In this document: piece after piece, positions 1-28,730 of the stretch
Numbering within the stretch: position 1 is the stretch's first letter
Layout: each line of letters starts with the position of its first letter
From: Hormiphora californensis
Taxonomy: Eukaryota; Ctenophora; Tentaculata; Cydippida; Pleurobrachiidae
Reading direction: 5' to 3'
DNA: 64,000 nucleotides
NCBI GenBank assembly: GCA_020137815.1
Contig: CM035351.1
Location: 8,693,100-8,757,099, forward strand
Position numbers and translations under genes: made by a program
Notes under the pieces: generated by a model
What the model saw: only the letters and a program-made list of their open reading frames with translations
What the model was told of the DNA's origin: nothing
Database searches by the model: none

Positions 1-735
1 TTCACTATTTGGTCCATATGGGTCCCTATAATCACCAAAAACAAAATCACAAAAAATCCACGATGGCGAAGATGGGTTTTTGTTTTTCGCAATTACAGCA
101 AAAACGGTTGAAGTAGGAGCAAAATGTCTCTCAGAAGACCCCCCCAAAATCGGGCCTTCTGAATCGTTTAAGCATAGTCTCAGGTCTCTACGATCAGCCG
201 TTTTTGAGATACAGGGAATTTATTTATTTCTGAAATGACGGCTTTCACAAAAAAAAATTCTGTACAGCTTATCTCAAATAAGGACACGCCCAAAATTTAT
301 GGCCACTTAGATAATCGTTAGACGCAACTTTTCACCAATTTACAGCTTTCACATGTTTTCGGAACTTTGCCAAATAGGGCGTTAAAGTCAAAAAAAAGAA
401 ATCCATCTCAGGACCGGAAATCAGCTCGGATTTCAAAAAATTTTTTTGTGGCTACTCACCTCTTTGTCCTCTTCAAATCCACAAATTTTTATGATCCTAT
501 CTTTACAAATGTAATTTTAAGATGCCAAAAACTTATTTTCAGTTCATTTTTCAAGCAGCTGTAGCAAAAATATGAATTCGACTTGAGAGCTCAAATTGCA
601 TATTTGAGGTCTCCTTGGCATGGCCTACAACCCTACGGTGAGAGATTTCCCTGCACTCGAAAAAAAAATTTGGTTAGCGTACCCTTAAGATTTACTTGTT
701 GTAAGTTTTTCATTCAGATAGGGTTGAATACTCAC
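1..735. other. AT-rich flank, no gene recognised
   Basis: I see no conserved coding exon here. The stretch is rich in A and T runs, and short open frames have no signal peptide, domain or convincing splice borders. It may hold the last exon or the 3' UTR of the NEK9-type gene, because a donor-like site at about 735 on the minus strand points into it. Confidence 0.4.
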
Positions 736-736
736 C

Positions 737-17524
<16,788 letters not shown>

Positions 17525-18350
17525 TCATTAACTAGTTGTAATAATTTAATTAGTTGTGATAATAATTAACTAGTTGTAATAATTTAATTAGGATGGGTAA
17601 CCCAATATTATAAGAGGGAACCAACCAAACTTGGGTCGGTGAGCTCTTATCTTGAAAATTACAGTTTGCTTTGCCTTTAGGACCATACAGTGTGATTTCG
17701 TATTGCTTGCTATGGAACTAATGCCTTGTTTACATGTCACGTTTGGTCTATAATGCTGGGAACATGATACAGTCGGGCCCCGATTTATCGGGAGAATAAA
17801 CTTCCCCGATATAAGAATTTAAGTTTTTCACCTCGGTATGATAGATCAAACATGACAATGCGCCTATATATGCTGACTGTTGATGGCATTGCTGATAAAA
17901 AGGAGTAATGGTAAAGTGGTCCCCCCTCAATTTGCTACTTTTTTATATAAGTTATAATGCTTCGAACAACGTCATCAAGCGTAGTGCTCTACCTGTGCAA
18001 CGCCCACCATTGCTATAATTCATGACTATTATAAGTACCATGCCCCCATTGTCTACCTCCATGCCGTACGTGGTAGTCCCACACTATATATTAGTCTGCT
18101 ACAATGACGCCACCACGTCTACCAACAACTAAGCTCCCTTTCTTCCGGTGGCGAGGTTAGTGGCTACGGTAAAACAAAGTAAGGGACAGAACAACAATAC
18201 CAGAGACAGGCAGAGGGATGAAAGAGACGTGTGAGGTACAATGGACACACAACCTTTACAGACCGCTCCGACAATAGTCCTGACGTTAACACAAAAGATG
18301 AGGGGCCTATAATAAAGACAACCTGAGAAACGCTCCCAGCTTAGTCTACA
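17525..18350. other. Intergenic region between NEK9 and the lectin gene
   Basis: No coding exon is seen. It must hold the divergent promoters of NEK9 (minus) and the lectin gene (plus). AT-rich repeats of AACTAGTTGTAATAATTTAATTA occur at 17530-17590. A lone pogo-like terminal motif (CAGTCGGGCCCCGATTTATC) lies at about 17771, without a clear partner end. Confidence 0.5.
17771..17815. mobile_element. Solitary pogo/Tigger-like terminal repeat
   Basis: CAGTCGGGCCCCGATTTATC closely matches the complete element ends at 58405 and 28904. No inverted partner was found nearby, so this is a truncated or solo end. Confidence 0.55.
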
Positions 18351-18359
18351 GTTTTCAAT
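18335..18359 (+). promoter_or_regulatory. Splice-acceptor-like site just before lectin start
   Basis: CCCAGCTTAGTCTACAG ends at 18351, 8 bases before the ATG at 18360. It could be a trans-splice acceptor or the end of a 5' UTR intron. Confidence 0.4.
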
Positions 18360-21300
18360 ATGAATTGTGTGTTGGTGTTGAGTTTGCTTGTAGCGGCCTC
18401 TACCGCTCAAGAAGGCCTAGTTAACGTGGCTGTGGATGGTGTTGCCTCCGCAACCAGTTTCGGATGGGGTGGAATTGCCAATCGTGCAATTGATAACAAT
18501 ACCAACCAGAGATACAATGGGTTAGTTTCTCACTTCTTATCTTCAATATTATTATATGTCAAAGAAAAAATAGAGACAAAATAACAGTGCATACTTATTA
18601 TGTAATATGATTGATGGCAGCAAAATATAACTGGTCCCTGCATTTTACAGGAAATCATGTTACCACTCCCAAAACAAGGGAACCAACAAGCTGACTGTTG
18701 AACTGAGGGATGTCGCCTTTGGAGCTGAGTACAAGGTGGACAGTGTGAAACTATACAACAGGATCGATTGTTGCAGCAGCCGAATTAATGGGGTAAGAAG
18801 AACATGCTAATGCTGCAAGCTGTAGTTATATATCCCAGCGTGAAAGCATTTAGTTTACAATTTATCCCTAATTTATAACAAGAGAACATGCCGTAATGTC
18901 CAAGTTTAACCACTCAGATTCATTTTGGGCTATTACAGCATTTATGTAGCTAACTGAGGACACATTATGTCAGTCAAATATAGACATAATAGAAACACAC
19001 ATAGAGATGCAGATGATAAATACAAAGACGACTAATTTCCTGCTTTTTAGGCAATTATTTATGTTGGTCAAGAGAAGTGTGGTACTATCACGTATGACAA
19101 GTCTACCACCGTCTACGAGTTTGCCTGCAATGGTGCTGTTGGTACGTCTGTCACTGTGGAGCTGACTGGAGATTATCTTCAAATATGCGAACTGCAAGTC
19201 CTAGGTTAGTGCAAACAGGCATCCTCACAATCTTCCTCCTCAACTCTCACTGTACTTGGAAAACTTCATCAAATCATGCATATAATAATATATCATTAGA
19301 AATACACAACGAAATAATACAACTGTATCATTAGAAGTTGTATAATACCCTACATCATCTCATAGTGAAAGAGAGCGATATGCCGGAGATGAAGAAGTTG
19401 GAGAATGTCGCTGCCTCTGGTTACGCTTCTGCCTCTACCGTGGGCTGGGGTGGTCTCCCCTCCCGACTTATCGATGGAAATGTGGGACCTTACTGGAGCA
19501 GGTTCGTAATAGAAGGAGAAACACAATCGGTTGGGCTAGTAAGAAGGGCCAAGTGTGGGATTATAGAGACGATTCACATAAACATTGTTTCAACGGAATA
19601 ATACAGCTGTATTTAGGACGCAACACACGTTTCATGGAATCTCTGACGGGAAACATTGTTTCGATTGTTTAGTGCTTTGAAACATAATTTTGGTTTGTTT
19701 AACTAAATCTCCCGTTTCAGTAAGTCGTGTTATCACTCTGCGAATGCTAACAATAACGAGGTTCAAATCCAGCTGGCTGGATACGAAACAGGGGCCAAGT
19801 ACAATGTCGAAGCAGTTGTAATTTACAACCGGGGTGATTCTTGTTGTGATCAGCGAATTAACCAGGTATGTTCCCATTGATCTACCGAACCCTCACAGAG
19901 TGAGAGCGCACAGTGTGGGCTACACAATGTTCCTAGAGGTTAACTCTGTCGACAAATCAATTGATATCTTATAACGAGTGCTTTGCCAACAGGCTACCGT
20001 CTACGCTGGAGACAAACAGTGCGGTCAGATCAAGTTTGTCGAGGGGAAGACCAAGTACATAATGAATTGTGAAGGTGCCGAGGCTAGCAGTGTAACCCTC
20101 AAACATAGCGGACAATACATCAACATTTGTGAAGTTGAGGTCCTTAGTAAGTTACCATGGCAACCACAATTCCTTTACAATAGAGAGGGACAATAGGATA
20201 TATGGTAAACAGTGCTTACTAAAGAGTCTATAACAGCTCTTCTATTTTGTAGTTGAGGAGGGAACAGGACCAGAAATTCCCAAACTGGTCAATGTAGCTG
20301 TAAATGGAACTGCTACTGCTAGCTCTGTTGGGTGGAACGGTGTACCCTCCAGACTTATCGATGGAAATGTTGGTCCTTACTGGAGCAGGTAACTAATCAT
20401 ATCATCTAGAAACTTCACCTAGAATCATCATCACTTAGTCGCGACTAATCGAATCTATACTAGTGTTGCTGACACAATTCACTTTCATCACAGTATTACT
20501 CACCATCCCCCTCTCCTACAGCCAGAGTTGTTATCACTCAAAGAATACTGGACAAAACGAAGTTTCCATTGCCCTGCCTGGGTGGGAGGCTGATGTGAAA
20601 TACCCCATAACTGCAATTAACGTGTACAATCGAGCTGACAGCTGCTGTGATCAGAGGATTAACCAGGTATAATAAGTGGTTTTTACAGAGGTTTTAATGT
20701 CTTGATCAGCTTTGAAACAGGAGGGATTTTAATCGCACTTTATGTCGCTAGGCAACGCTTTACGTGGATGATACACAGTGTGGACAGATCAAGTTCGGCG
20801 AGGGAACTACCAAGTACTCATTTGACTGTAAGGGAGTTGAGGGAAGCAAGGTCACTTTGAAGCACAAGCGGACAATACATTAACATCTGCGAAATGGAAG
20901 TCCTTGGTAAGTTACCATGGCAACCGAGGGCTCTTGGCAACAGGTGGTAGGATATTTTTCATGGCGTGATTATGTAAGGAATCGATCCTTTTTACAAAGT
21001 ATATTTAACTCTATCCCATTCCCGTTCAGTTCTCGAGAAAGATTTGCCTAAGAATATTCCCGAAGTTCACAACGTTGCTATTGGCCGACCTACTGCTCAG
21101 AGTTCTACCGGGTGGGGTGGTGTAGCCTCCCGAGCTGTCGATGGAGACACTAACTCTGTATGGGGCGGGTGAGTCCATTTTACCAAGAGTGTGTTATAGA
21201 ATTGAACAAAGAGAGGGAACTAGAGAAAATTAAAGTCGGGATCGTTCTCATAGTACTCAACTCAACAAGCATTTAATCTCTTTCTCCCCCCACCAGAAAA

Positions 21301-21762
21301 TCCTGCACCCATTCGGCTAAGAACAAGAACAACTTTTGGTCGGTTGAACTCGCTCAGGAGGAGTATGTGAGGGATGTTATCATTTACAACCGACTGGACT
21401 GCTGTTCTGAGAGGATCGATGGTGCCAAGGTATGAGAATTAACCGCTAAAGTACAGATGTAGCGATACTTTGTATTGTTCATGGCGTGATCCTTTTACAA
21501 AAAATAACCATCTCCCATGAGAGTTGGATCTAAAAATTATCTTACTATGATCAACCGTACCCAGGTTTGGATTGGACTTGGCGAGGATTGGACCCATTGT
21601 GGAACTATCAACTCTAACGGAGCCGCTGTGATCTCCACCCCTTGTAATGCCCAGGGAGACAAGATCAAAGTGACGAATGACAACAACTACCTGACTCTGT
21701 GTGAGGTACAGGTTATCACCTACGAGGAGGAGAACCCATCTGAAGAGATGGACGAAGAGTAA
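18360..21762 (+). CDS. Secreted lectin with four fucolectin-type (F5/8C-like) domains
   Basis: Twelve exons, three per domain: 18360-18520, 18651-18792, 19051-19204; 19366-19501, 19721-19865, 19993-20146; 20253-20388, 20522-20666, 20752-20906; 21030-21168, 21297-21429, 21565-21762. The product is about 598 residues. A signal peptide (MNCVLVLSLLVAASTAQ) is followed by four domains, each with the pattern NVA..G.A.ASS.GWGG, then SCYHS, then a paired-Cys segment such as IYNRGDSCCDQRINQ, then ICEVEVL. That order matches the fucolectin/tachylectin-4/pentraxin-1 fold, which binds fucose and other glycans in innate immunity or adhesion. Exon phases repeat exactly per domain, so whole three-exon blocks were duplicated. 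Domain 3 has one extra base near 20870 (CACAAGCGG where domain 2 has CATAGCGG) that breaks the frame; removing one base restores the phase sum, so it is probably a consensus error. The C-terminus is acidic (SEEMDEE). Confidence 0.9.
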
Positions 21763-22440
21763 AGAGTGAAGTTAGAGTGAATTGTTTCAATGTAAAATCA
21801 TGTATAGTGTGAGTTATTTCTTCTCTGAAAGCAATTCAATTGTTCACGTGCATCGACAAAAAGAGAGACGCACACACAAAGCATTAAAGAAAAACAATCA
21901 TAGAAACGGTGTTACACAGCTCACAATGCATGTGACAATGTATTCTCTCTCTCTCTCTCACACACACAGATATTATACTGCTGTTATACACAGACTAATG
22001 TGAGATAATACAGAGCCTCATTATCCAAGGAACACACATGATAATCGGCTGGCTACCAACCATGATGAGCGAGTAGTGAGTGTGGTACTTGTTTACAATT
22101 ATATGTTACAAACTTTTAGACAAGGAAGTAACCCGCTTGATCTTTCACACTACGAAGTGGGGTTTTTAAGTATACGGCCGTCTAGCTAAGGCACGAAGAT
22201 ATAGAATTCGGAGATCGCCTATATTGTGTACATGACAAACAAGACCCAGGTTAATGATAAGTTGATGACGTACAGAGCTTTATGAAGTGACCATATTATT
22301 CAAGTGAAATTTATTGAGTGAAACCCCCATCAGAAATTCGCGAGGATAAACCTGCATTCACTAGGAGGATTCGTGTAGCTTTTATCATAGCCCTAGATGC
22401 TTCACGTAGTAGGAGCGGTTAGATCAGCACGTTATTCCTG
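21763..22440. other. Lectin 3' UTR and intergenic sequence
   Basis: No gene is recognised. A short (CT)n-(CA)n microsatellite lies at 21945-21968. The rest is mixed sequence. Confidence 0.45.
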
Positions 22441-22887
22441 TTATCTTACTATCTTCTTCTGCTCGCTGCTCGGGGACAGCGATGGGTCCACGGCCCAGCA
22501 AGTCCCTGGGTGTCCGGGGCCAGGGGCGACAGCCCCGGCGGGGGTGTAGGGGGCGAAGTTTTCTGCGTTGGTCTGCTATTAGAGTGATTGTGGGACAGTT
22601 TGATATTTCCAGTTTTCCCCGAGACAGTTGTAGCGGATACCTTAATGTTGTTCGGACCTGTGCTATTGACCAATTTCCACGTCGTAATGATGCTGTAGCG
22701 TTGTCGGCGCCATTGAAGCCTGAACTTCAGAGCCTAACGGAAGTGATTTTCAGCTTTTTCAGTACTTTCAGTTGACACACGAGGCTGGTGACTTTAGACC
22801 TGAGAAACAGGTCCATCTAACGAGGCCGTAGGCGCATCAGCCATCACGCATAGCGGGACTGTAGCTACAGAATTACAAATCCGTAAA

Positions 22888-22960
22888 ATGTCAAGGCCTA
22901 ACCCCAACCCAAACCGCAACCCTAACCCTAACCCTACTTTAGCCCTAACCCTAAAAAACC
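22888..22960. repeat. Internal telomere-type (CCCTAA)n stretch, copy 1
   Basis: Starting at GTCAAGGCCTAACCCCAACC and running through several CCCTAA units to CCCTAACCCTAAAAAACCG. The same order of perfect and imperfect units occurs at 31949-32022, so the stretch was copied as part of an element, not made by a telomere. Confidence 0.9.
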
Positions 22961-23085
22961 GGGCGCCGTTACGATCTGGGTGTTTGGAGGCCTGTTTAAA
23001 GTCGAATTTTTTATTTAAGCGACAGGCCGCCGCGCATTCAAAGAGGTCGCGCGGCGTCGTATTTGCGCGTGATATTCGAGATCGA

Positions 23086-23325
23086 GTTCCTGTAAAGTCG
23101 GATTTTTTGAAACTGTCACCCCCCTGGGTATTTTCAAATTTCGTAAATGACCATAAATCCGGTTCCTGACGAGATAGAGACTTGAAATTTGGAGGTTACG
23201 AAGATCTTGCTAAGTTCTTCCGAACCTCCAAATTTCAAGTCTCTATCTTATCAGGAACCGGAGATATGGCAAATTTTGTTATTTCAGGGGGGTGACAGTT
23301 TCAAAAAATCCGACTTTACTACAGG
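23086..23325. mobile_element. Foldback MITE, arms about 100 bases
   Basis: GTAAAGTCGGATTTTTTGAA at about 23093 reappears reversed at about 23320, and the arms continue through CTGTCACCCCC and ATAGAGACTTGAAATTTGGAGG. The loop is short (about 40 bases around 23200). A related pair of ends occurs at 31380-31535. Confidence 0.88.
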
Positions 23326-23791
23326 CTGTAGTGGGAGACACTAGCGTGGTACGCGCAAAAAAATGCGCGCCACATACCTAAAATAACGGACTGAAGTTGC
23401 AGCCCTTCGGCCCTGCTCGCTGGGCTCTGCAGTATTCATCCCACTCGATAAATATAGAACCGGGGCCTGCTTACGGGAGTTTTAAACCGCCACACCCCCT
23501 GACTATGGCTGACACTCCTGACTCCTAGCCCTGGCCCCCGCCGGCCGCCCGGAAGCGCCGAGCCGGAGGCCCAGCGCCGTCCCTGTTTAAAATCCCCCTT
23601 GTTTGCGTTACAAGTCATAGCCCCACCCTGAAAAGATAGTGAATTTAAAAATAGGGACAGAATGACTATAATTGAAGGAAGCAATCGATTGAGGAATGAG
23701 GATGAGTTTCAAACTTTTCAACACTACTTTAAACAAATTAATTTGAGTTTCAGCAAATGTCTATGTAAGAGCCCAGGAGGGCAGCAAGAAA

Positions 23792-24770
23792 ATGACAAGC
23801 TCCGACGATGAAATGGATATACGGATCTACCTGCGGGAAACAGACGTTGAAGAGGAAGATATTCGATACTGTCAAGAACAAACGGTGGAGTGGGTAAGAG
23901 AGATATTAACCCTAACCGGTGGGTTCGGTGAAGTTGACCCACGCCTAGTGCAGTACGGACAACATGCAGAGGACGTATGGAATGATCTGAAAGTTCCCTC
24001 CAGGAACAAACTCAATGCTCTGAACAAGCCAGTGCTTTTAGACCTTGTGGAGGAGGCATGCCGTATTCTTATGGAACATACCTTCCCAGTTACAGAACAG
24101 TTGTTAACAGTGGGTTACGAAACCTTGAAGATAAACCAGCTGGAGAAGGAGCTCAAGAAGGAGCTCACGAAGCGAAGAGCTAATAAAAACCCAGAGAGAT
24201 CTGGTAGCTGCACAGGAGGAGCTGCTAAAAATGCAGAGACAGTTACTCGAAAAGAGAGAAACTGAAATCACCGCTGTTCAGACAACGGCACAGCAGGAAC
24301 TGAAGAGTTTTGCATCTGTTCTGGAGAAAGAATGTGCCACTGCCCTGGCTCCAAAGAAGATACAGTCGGCAATCGTTGCAGCTTCGGAGGACCGTGGGTG
24401 TAACATCATCATCCATGGCCTGGAAGAGAGTGCTGAGCTTGAAACTCAACTAAAGTCTCTTTTTACTGAGCTTGAAGAGGCTCCGAAAATGAAATCTGTG
24501 GAGCGCTTGGGAAAGCAGGCCTCATTTGCAAGACCTGTGAAAGTTGTGCTGAGGAGCAGAGAAGCTCAAATATCGATCCTGTCAAAGAAATGCCTGTTAA
24601 AAGGGACTGATAAGTTCGAAAAAGTTTTTATTTCTCCCGATAGAACTGAGGAAGAACGGAAAGAACGGAAGCAGCTGGTAGTTGAGCTGAGGGAGAAAAT
24701 AAAGCGGTCCCCTGGAACCCACCACATAATCCGTGGAAAGAGGGTGGTAGAAGCACCAAGGGACGCTTGA
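23792..24770 (+). pseudogene. Non-LTR retroelement ORF1-like protein, frameshifted
   Basis: Two overlapping frames make one protein. The N-terminal frame begins MTSSDDEMDIRIYL and becomes a Lys/Glu coiled coil. The C-terminal frame continues the coil (QRQLLEKRETEI) and then shows an RNA-binding-like part with GCNIIIHGLEES, SVERLGK, ARPVKVVLRSREAQ and FISPDRTEEERKERK. This order (coiled coil, IIHGL, RLGK, RPVKV, SPDRT) is typical of ORF1 proteins of animal non-LTR retrotransposons. The switch of frame lies near 24150-24190. No ORF2 with endonuclease or reverse transcriptase follows, so the copy is partial; a cellular gene derived from such an ORF1 is the alternative. Confidence 0.65.
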
Positions 24771-25014
24771 ACATTCATACAAACTAGTTCTGAACTCTAA
24801 TCTAATGATCTAGTAGAGTAAAACCGCTTTTGAAAGCAGGAAGATATCCGTAAAGTTGTTTCTTTTATTAGTGTTATCTTACCAATGTATGCTATAAAGC
24901 GGTATATTAAATGTTAATTGATGATGATTGATGATGATGATGATGAATGGTAACACAAAACTATTGAGTGGGATATGTGAACCATAATAAAGTTCAAGAG
25001 CTCCCGCCTCCCAA

Positions 25015-25160
25015 TAGTGCACCACATCCAGAAGAGACCACATCCAAGAGAGCACCACATCCGGAAGAGACCACTCCAAGAGTGTACCACATCCAAGAGA
25101 GCTCCCGATCCACTATCCAGAAGATACCACGTGCAGAGGATACCATGTACAGAAGATATC
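25015..25160. repeat. Minisatellite of ACCACATCCA(A/G)AGAG-type units
   Basis: Degenerate units of about 25-30 bases (ACCACATCCAGAAGAG, ACCACATCCAAGAGAG, ACCACATCCGGAAGAG) in tandem. Overlapping open frames on both strands are by-products. The surrounding 24780-25600 shows no gene. Confidence 0.75.
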
Positions 25161-25606
25161 CGCGGTGTTGTATTTGTGCATGTAATATCTTCTGTGTGTG
25201 GTATCCCCTGTCATGTGGGTGGTCTGAGACCACTGGTCTCTACTGGATGGGGTGTTCTCCAGGTCCTGGTGCGCTCTAGGACCTGGTGCGCTCTTGGACG
25301 CTCTTGAACTTTGTTATGGTTCACTATCAAGTGCATAATTTACAACATTGTGAATAATTTATTTGTGATGTCCAGAGGCGGCTCTGGCAGGTGGTGATGC
25401 CATGACTCATTATATTTTTGGATATCTTGGTTAACTTGGAATCATATTTTAAAATTGTTCCAGCAAGAGCCTCCGATCATGTAGGCTTCTATAATTGTGG
25501 GAGTCTTTTGAACTTATTTTGTTTTACGGATCGCTATTCCACTCAGGTGGACCTTGAAGACAGAATTGTACCTTTTATTGTTGCATTAAACCCCTTTTCT
25601 AAATAC

Positions 25607-27224
25607 CTAAAATACCCTCTTACCGGTGGATCCACAACTGCTAAGTTCAGCTGAAGGATACCACGTGAAGGATGTATCGGAACAGGAAATGGAGGAAGAT
25701 CCAGATCCGTAACGCAAAGGGTAGTCTTCATCGCATTCTATTGTTATGGTGCTCCCACCTTTTTGGGCTGACCATGATGTTACCACAGCATTGGTATCCA
25801 CGGTCACGGCATCACACAGTCCTGTGAAAATATAAAACTAGTTTGTTATACCAGGACCTCCCCGGTATCACCCAGAATACTGTTTTGAGAAGAGAGGTGC
25901 ACTCTAGTTCTATTAGACAATTTAAGGTTACAGTTTACACACTTGACAACCAAGCAGCATGACATAACAACCCACGTAACATTATTATGATAACAACCCA
26001 TGTAACTCTATGCCAGACAATTATCGGAAAAACCCTCTCAGCCTACCTGCTCGATAGGCATCTGATGCGTCGTCATAACTGGTAAACTGAATTTCCAACA
26101 GAGTCACATTCCATCGATTTATACAGGAATCAGTGCCTTCATTGAGCATAGAGTAGTTAGCCATGAGAAGTCCGTTACATGTTAATGTAAAGGTCATGTT
26201 CGACATGTCTATTGTCCAAAGTTTATCATCCACCACAGGGGGAGTTACAGGGAAGTCCCTGCTTCCACAGTGAGAAATGTAGTATTCGTACGGGTCATTG
26301 AATTTGATCTAAAATGAGTTAAATTTTAATTGTGAAACTATTTTAAGTGACATAAAATAGAAGATCTATACTAATGCTAAAAGTAGAAAGGTATTTTTTC
26401 CCTGCCCGGGTGGATGCCGAAGGGCATCCACCCGGATGATCGTTTTAGCACGTGTGCTAAAAAGATCATAAAGGGTTTAGAAATCTCGGATTTGAAATAG
26501 TAACTCGAGCGTGGTCAAAATCGCGTGTGTCACGGTAGCAGCATAGTAACTGCTCCTTCATAAAATCAAATAACTGTTTTGATGAAATATGATGTCAGGA
26601 CGCTTATTTTTCAAAGCTGTGCGCGGCGCTCACAACACTGTTGCTGAAGGGGTGAGGGTAGAGTGAAACACTGTGTAAATACAGGACGCATGCATCTCAC
26701 ATTGTGACCAAGCCTTGATATTGTGATACTGATAGTGTGATACTGATCCTGTCGACGGAGGGCAGGGAAACACCGCATTATGAATACAAAATGCAATAAT
26801 TCTTGTTACCTGTACTTGGCCAATATATCCTTGAAAGTAATCAAAGTAAATATAGATACGGTCGCCACTGTTGTAGGTTGAATTTGTCTTGATAGCAATA
26901 GGACCGGACTCAGGGAAGAGCCAATCGATGTCCGTTCCCCTGGTTATATCCTGCCATCCGTCACCAGAACCATCTGTAAAGTATTTGGTAATGAAATTAC
27001 CCCTCCGCGTTATAATAGCTCATATCATGCAATATTAGAGGGTGACTTCGTAACCAACTGTAAAGAGTTGTGTTTTGAAAACCAGCGAAAATCAGATTGA
27101 TTATTATCACGTAAAGGAGCGAATTTTTCCGTATTCTACAAATTTCTCATTACACGTAATTTAGTTATCCCTTACCGCATGCAGCCACGTAAAGGAAGAC
27201 CAAGGCATAGAACCTCAGATTCAT
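25607..27224 (-). CDS. Secreted protein: orphan module plus Sushi (CCP) domain
   Basis: Exons: 27176-27224, 26810-26973, 26047-26308 and 25624-25821 (or 25607-25821). Exon 1 encodes a signal peptide (MNLRFYALVFLYVAAC). Exons 2-3 encode one module related to the four-module protein at 5155-7858: DGWQDI, DIDW, GYIGQV, FNDPYEYY, a Cys at SHCGS, DDKLWTI, LTCNGL, DSCINRW and DDASDAYR match its landmarks in order. Exon 4 is a Sushi/CCP domain with four Cys (LCDAV, IECDED, SISCSD, SSCG) and a Trp before the last Cys. The frame stops at 25607 if read through, but a good donor (GTAAGA) at 25623 suggests that further exons may follow. Sushi domains mediate protein binding in complement-like and adhesion proteins. 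The first intron after exon 2 carries a MITE. Confidence 0.75.
26398..26769. mobile_element. Short MITE with TTCCCTGCC terminal repeats
   Basis: Ends TTCCCTGCC and GGCAGGGAA are exact inverted repeats 372 bases apart. The left end carries a hairpin, GGGTGGATGCC and GGCATCCACCC, followed by another, TTTTAGCACG and CGTGTGCTAAAA. There is no coding capacity. It lies in an intron of the Sushi gene; the target duplication is not clear. Confidence 0.7.
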
Positions 27225-27839
27225 GGTTTATTTCACTCGATTTCACTCACAAAACATATATTATCGGCTAAGGAAATAAAAACAGGTTAAAACTAGCTAG
27301 GTCGTTTAAAAAGAAACGAAGGTGGCCAAAATTTATAGAACAATGTACGGTAACAAAAGAACTGTGCTGTGGAATGACAGTTCATTGTTCGTTTGCAAGC
27401 TTTTGTGATGTAAATAACTCCATCTTAGCTGTTAGATAACTTGACTCTTTATGCAGACGAGGGCCAGAGATGATATAATAGAGATAATATGAAATTCATA
27501 TTATGAATAGGGAAATGTAAACAAACATCTCACGCCCGCAAATAGACACACACCCAAACAATATGGATTGTAAAACATACTTTATGTATCATGTAAGGCA
27601 CCTAGTGTCACCCCCCCCCCCCCCCCCGGAAACGTAAGAGCTGATCTTTCTGGGAAACGTGTCGACAATTCTTGATCTCAGCATGATAGAGATAGCGGTC
27701 AGTCGTTACCTAGGAGGTAGAGTTCCTACATGATCTAAATTGTGCAAACATGTCAGGGAGAGAATCCCCCGAAATTTAAACTTGATTTACCCGCTGGGTG
27801 TTATATATGTATACGAACTCCTTGTTTGTAGAGATCGAG
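27225..27839. other. Divergent intergenic region with poly-C run
   Basis: Lies between the minus-strand Sushi gene and the plus-strand orphan gene, so it should contain both promoters. A pure C run of about 20 bases lies near 27610-27628. No other feature stands out. Confidence 0.55.
27818..27839 (+). promoter_or_regulatory. Splice-acceptor-like site just before orphan gene start
   Basis: CTCCTTGTTTGTAG ends at 27831, 8 bases before the ATG at 27840. It has a good pyrimidine tract. Confidence 0.45.
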
Positions 27840-28730
27840 ATGTCTGGATCGGCTAAGAATCTGAGTAAAAGTTCCAAGGATTTGGTTCACGCGGCTGCCG
27901 AGATGTTTTCTCCTGCTGATGTCCAAGTGAGTTTTACTATTTTTGTTTAAATGCTTCTCTAAGCGTTGAGGTAATGTTTAAGGATTGAAGTGATATTTCT
28001 TCATGCACCTCCGGTGCATACACTTCTCTTGGCCCAAGAGAAGAAGAAGATTTAATATTAACATCCCTAGGTTGAAGAATTTTTTGAGCAGACCAATCGC
28101 CCTATTTATGTTGACTCTGTGCTTCTAAACTCGGTTGCATATTGCTGCATCAGGTTTACTTCCAAGGGGATTTGGGGTATAAAGCTGCAGTTATCTAATG
28201 AAACGACAGAGGGGATGAGAAATGTATGGAACTGTTTTAGGCCAAATTCTCTTCCCCCGATTGAGCACATGGCATTTGTTGCACGAGCTTCCCTCGGACA
28301 ACAATACATCTACTTCATTGCTCAATTCGGGAGGGATGACTATATACCGACCGAAGAAGAGAGGAGAGATGAAAGCTCAAACTTCAAGGCGGTTATAGTC
28401 GAGAGAAATCTGCGTCACGCAGCCCTTTGTCTGCTCACCAACAAGGACCAGACGGAAGTTTGGGTTAAACAGCCCGCACTGGTTGATATGGAGGGCAACA
28501 TTGTTTGTGGGTTGAATATGCTTGATGGTCCCAAAATTCTCGCACACCCGGGGGCAAGGCTAGTAGCTGACGAACACGACAGCAGTATCTGGACAGAAAT
28601 GACCAATCCCCTAACTCTTCCTGAACTGCACGAGATGATGTTTGCTACCTCAAACGTCGGCAAGACATACCAAATGGTGGCAAATGATTGCCAAACCTTT
28701 GCCAAGAGCATGTTTGAGCTGGCATCGTAG
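27840..28730 (+). CDS. Orphan two-exon protein with NDCQTFA motif
   Basis: Exons 27840-27926 and 28071-28730 join in phase 0 to give 248 residues. There is no signal peptide or membrane segment, so it is probably cytosolic. Visible segments are LVHAAAEMFSPADVQ, RNLRHAALCLLTNKD in the middle and YQMVANDCQTFAKSMFELAS at the C-terminus. A His (NLRHAAL) followed much later by an Asn-(Asp)-Cys-Gln motif recalls papain-like hydrolases of the NlpC/P60, PPPDE or LRAT type, in which His and Cys form the catalytic pair. I do not recognise the family and the enzyme idea is inference. The start is supported by an acceptor-like TTGTTTGTAG 8 bases upstream. Confidence 0.7.

Larger units (their letters stand above)
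22440..24900. mobile_element. Composite transposon-derived block around an ORF1-like gene
   Basis: The block starts with GC-rich sequence at 22470-22560, then telomere-type repeats at 22888-22960, a foldback at 23086-23325 and the ORF1-like frame at 23792-24770. The telomere-type stretch and the foldback ends recur at 31.2-32.1 kb, which marks them as dispersed elements. Whether all parts belong to one retroelement cannot be settled; no reverse transcriptase follows. Confidence 0.5.

Noticed and set aside
22888-22960. Chromosome-fusion or telomere scar
   Set aside because: The same irregular unit order occurs at 31949-32022 with shared neighbours, so it travelled inside an element.
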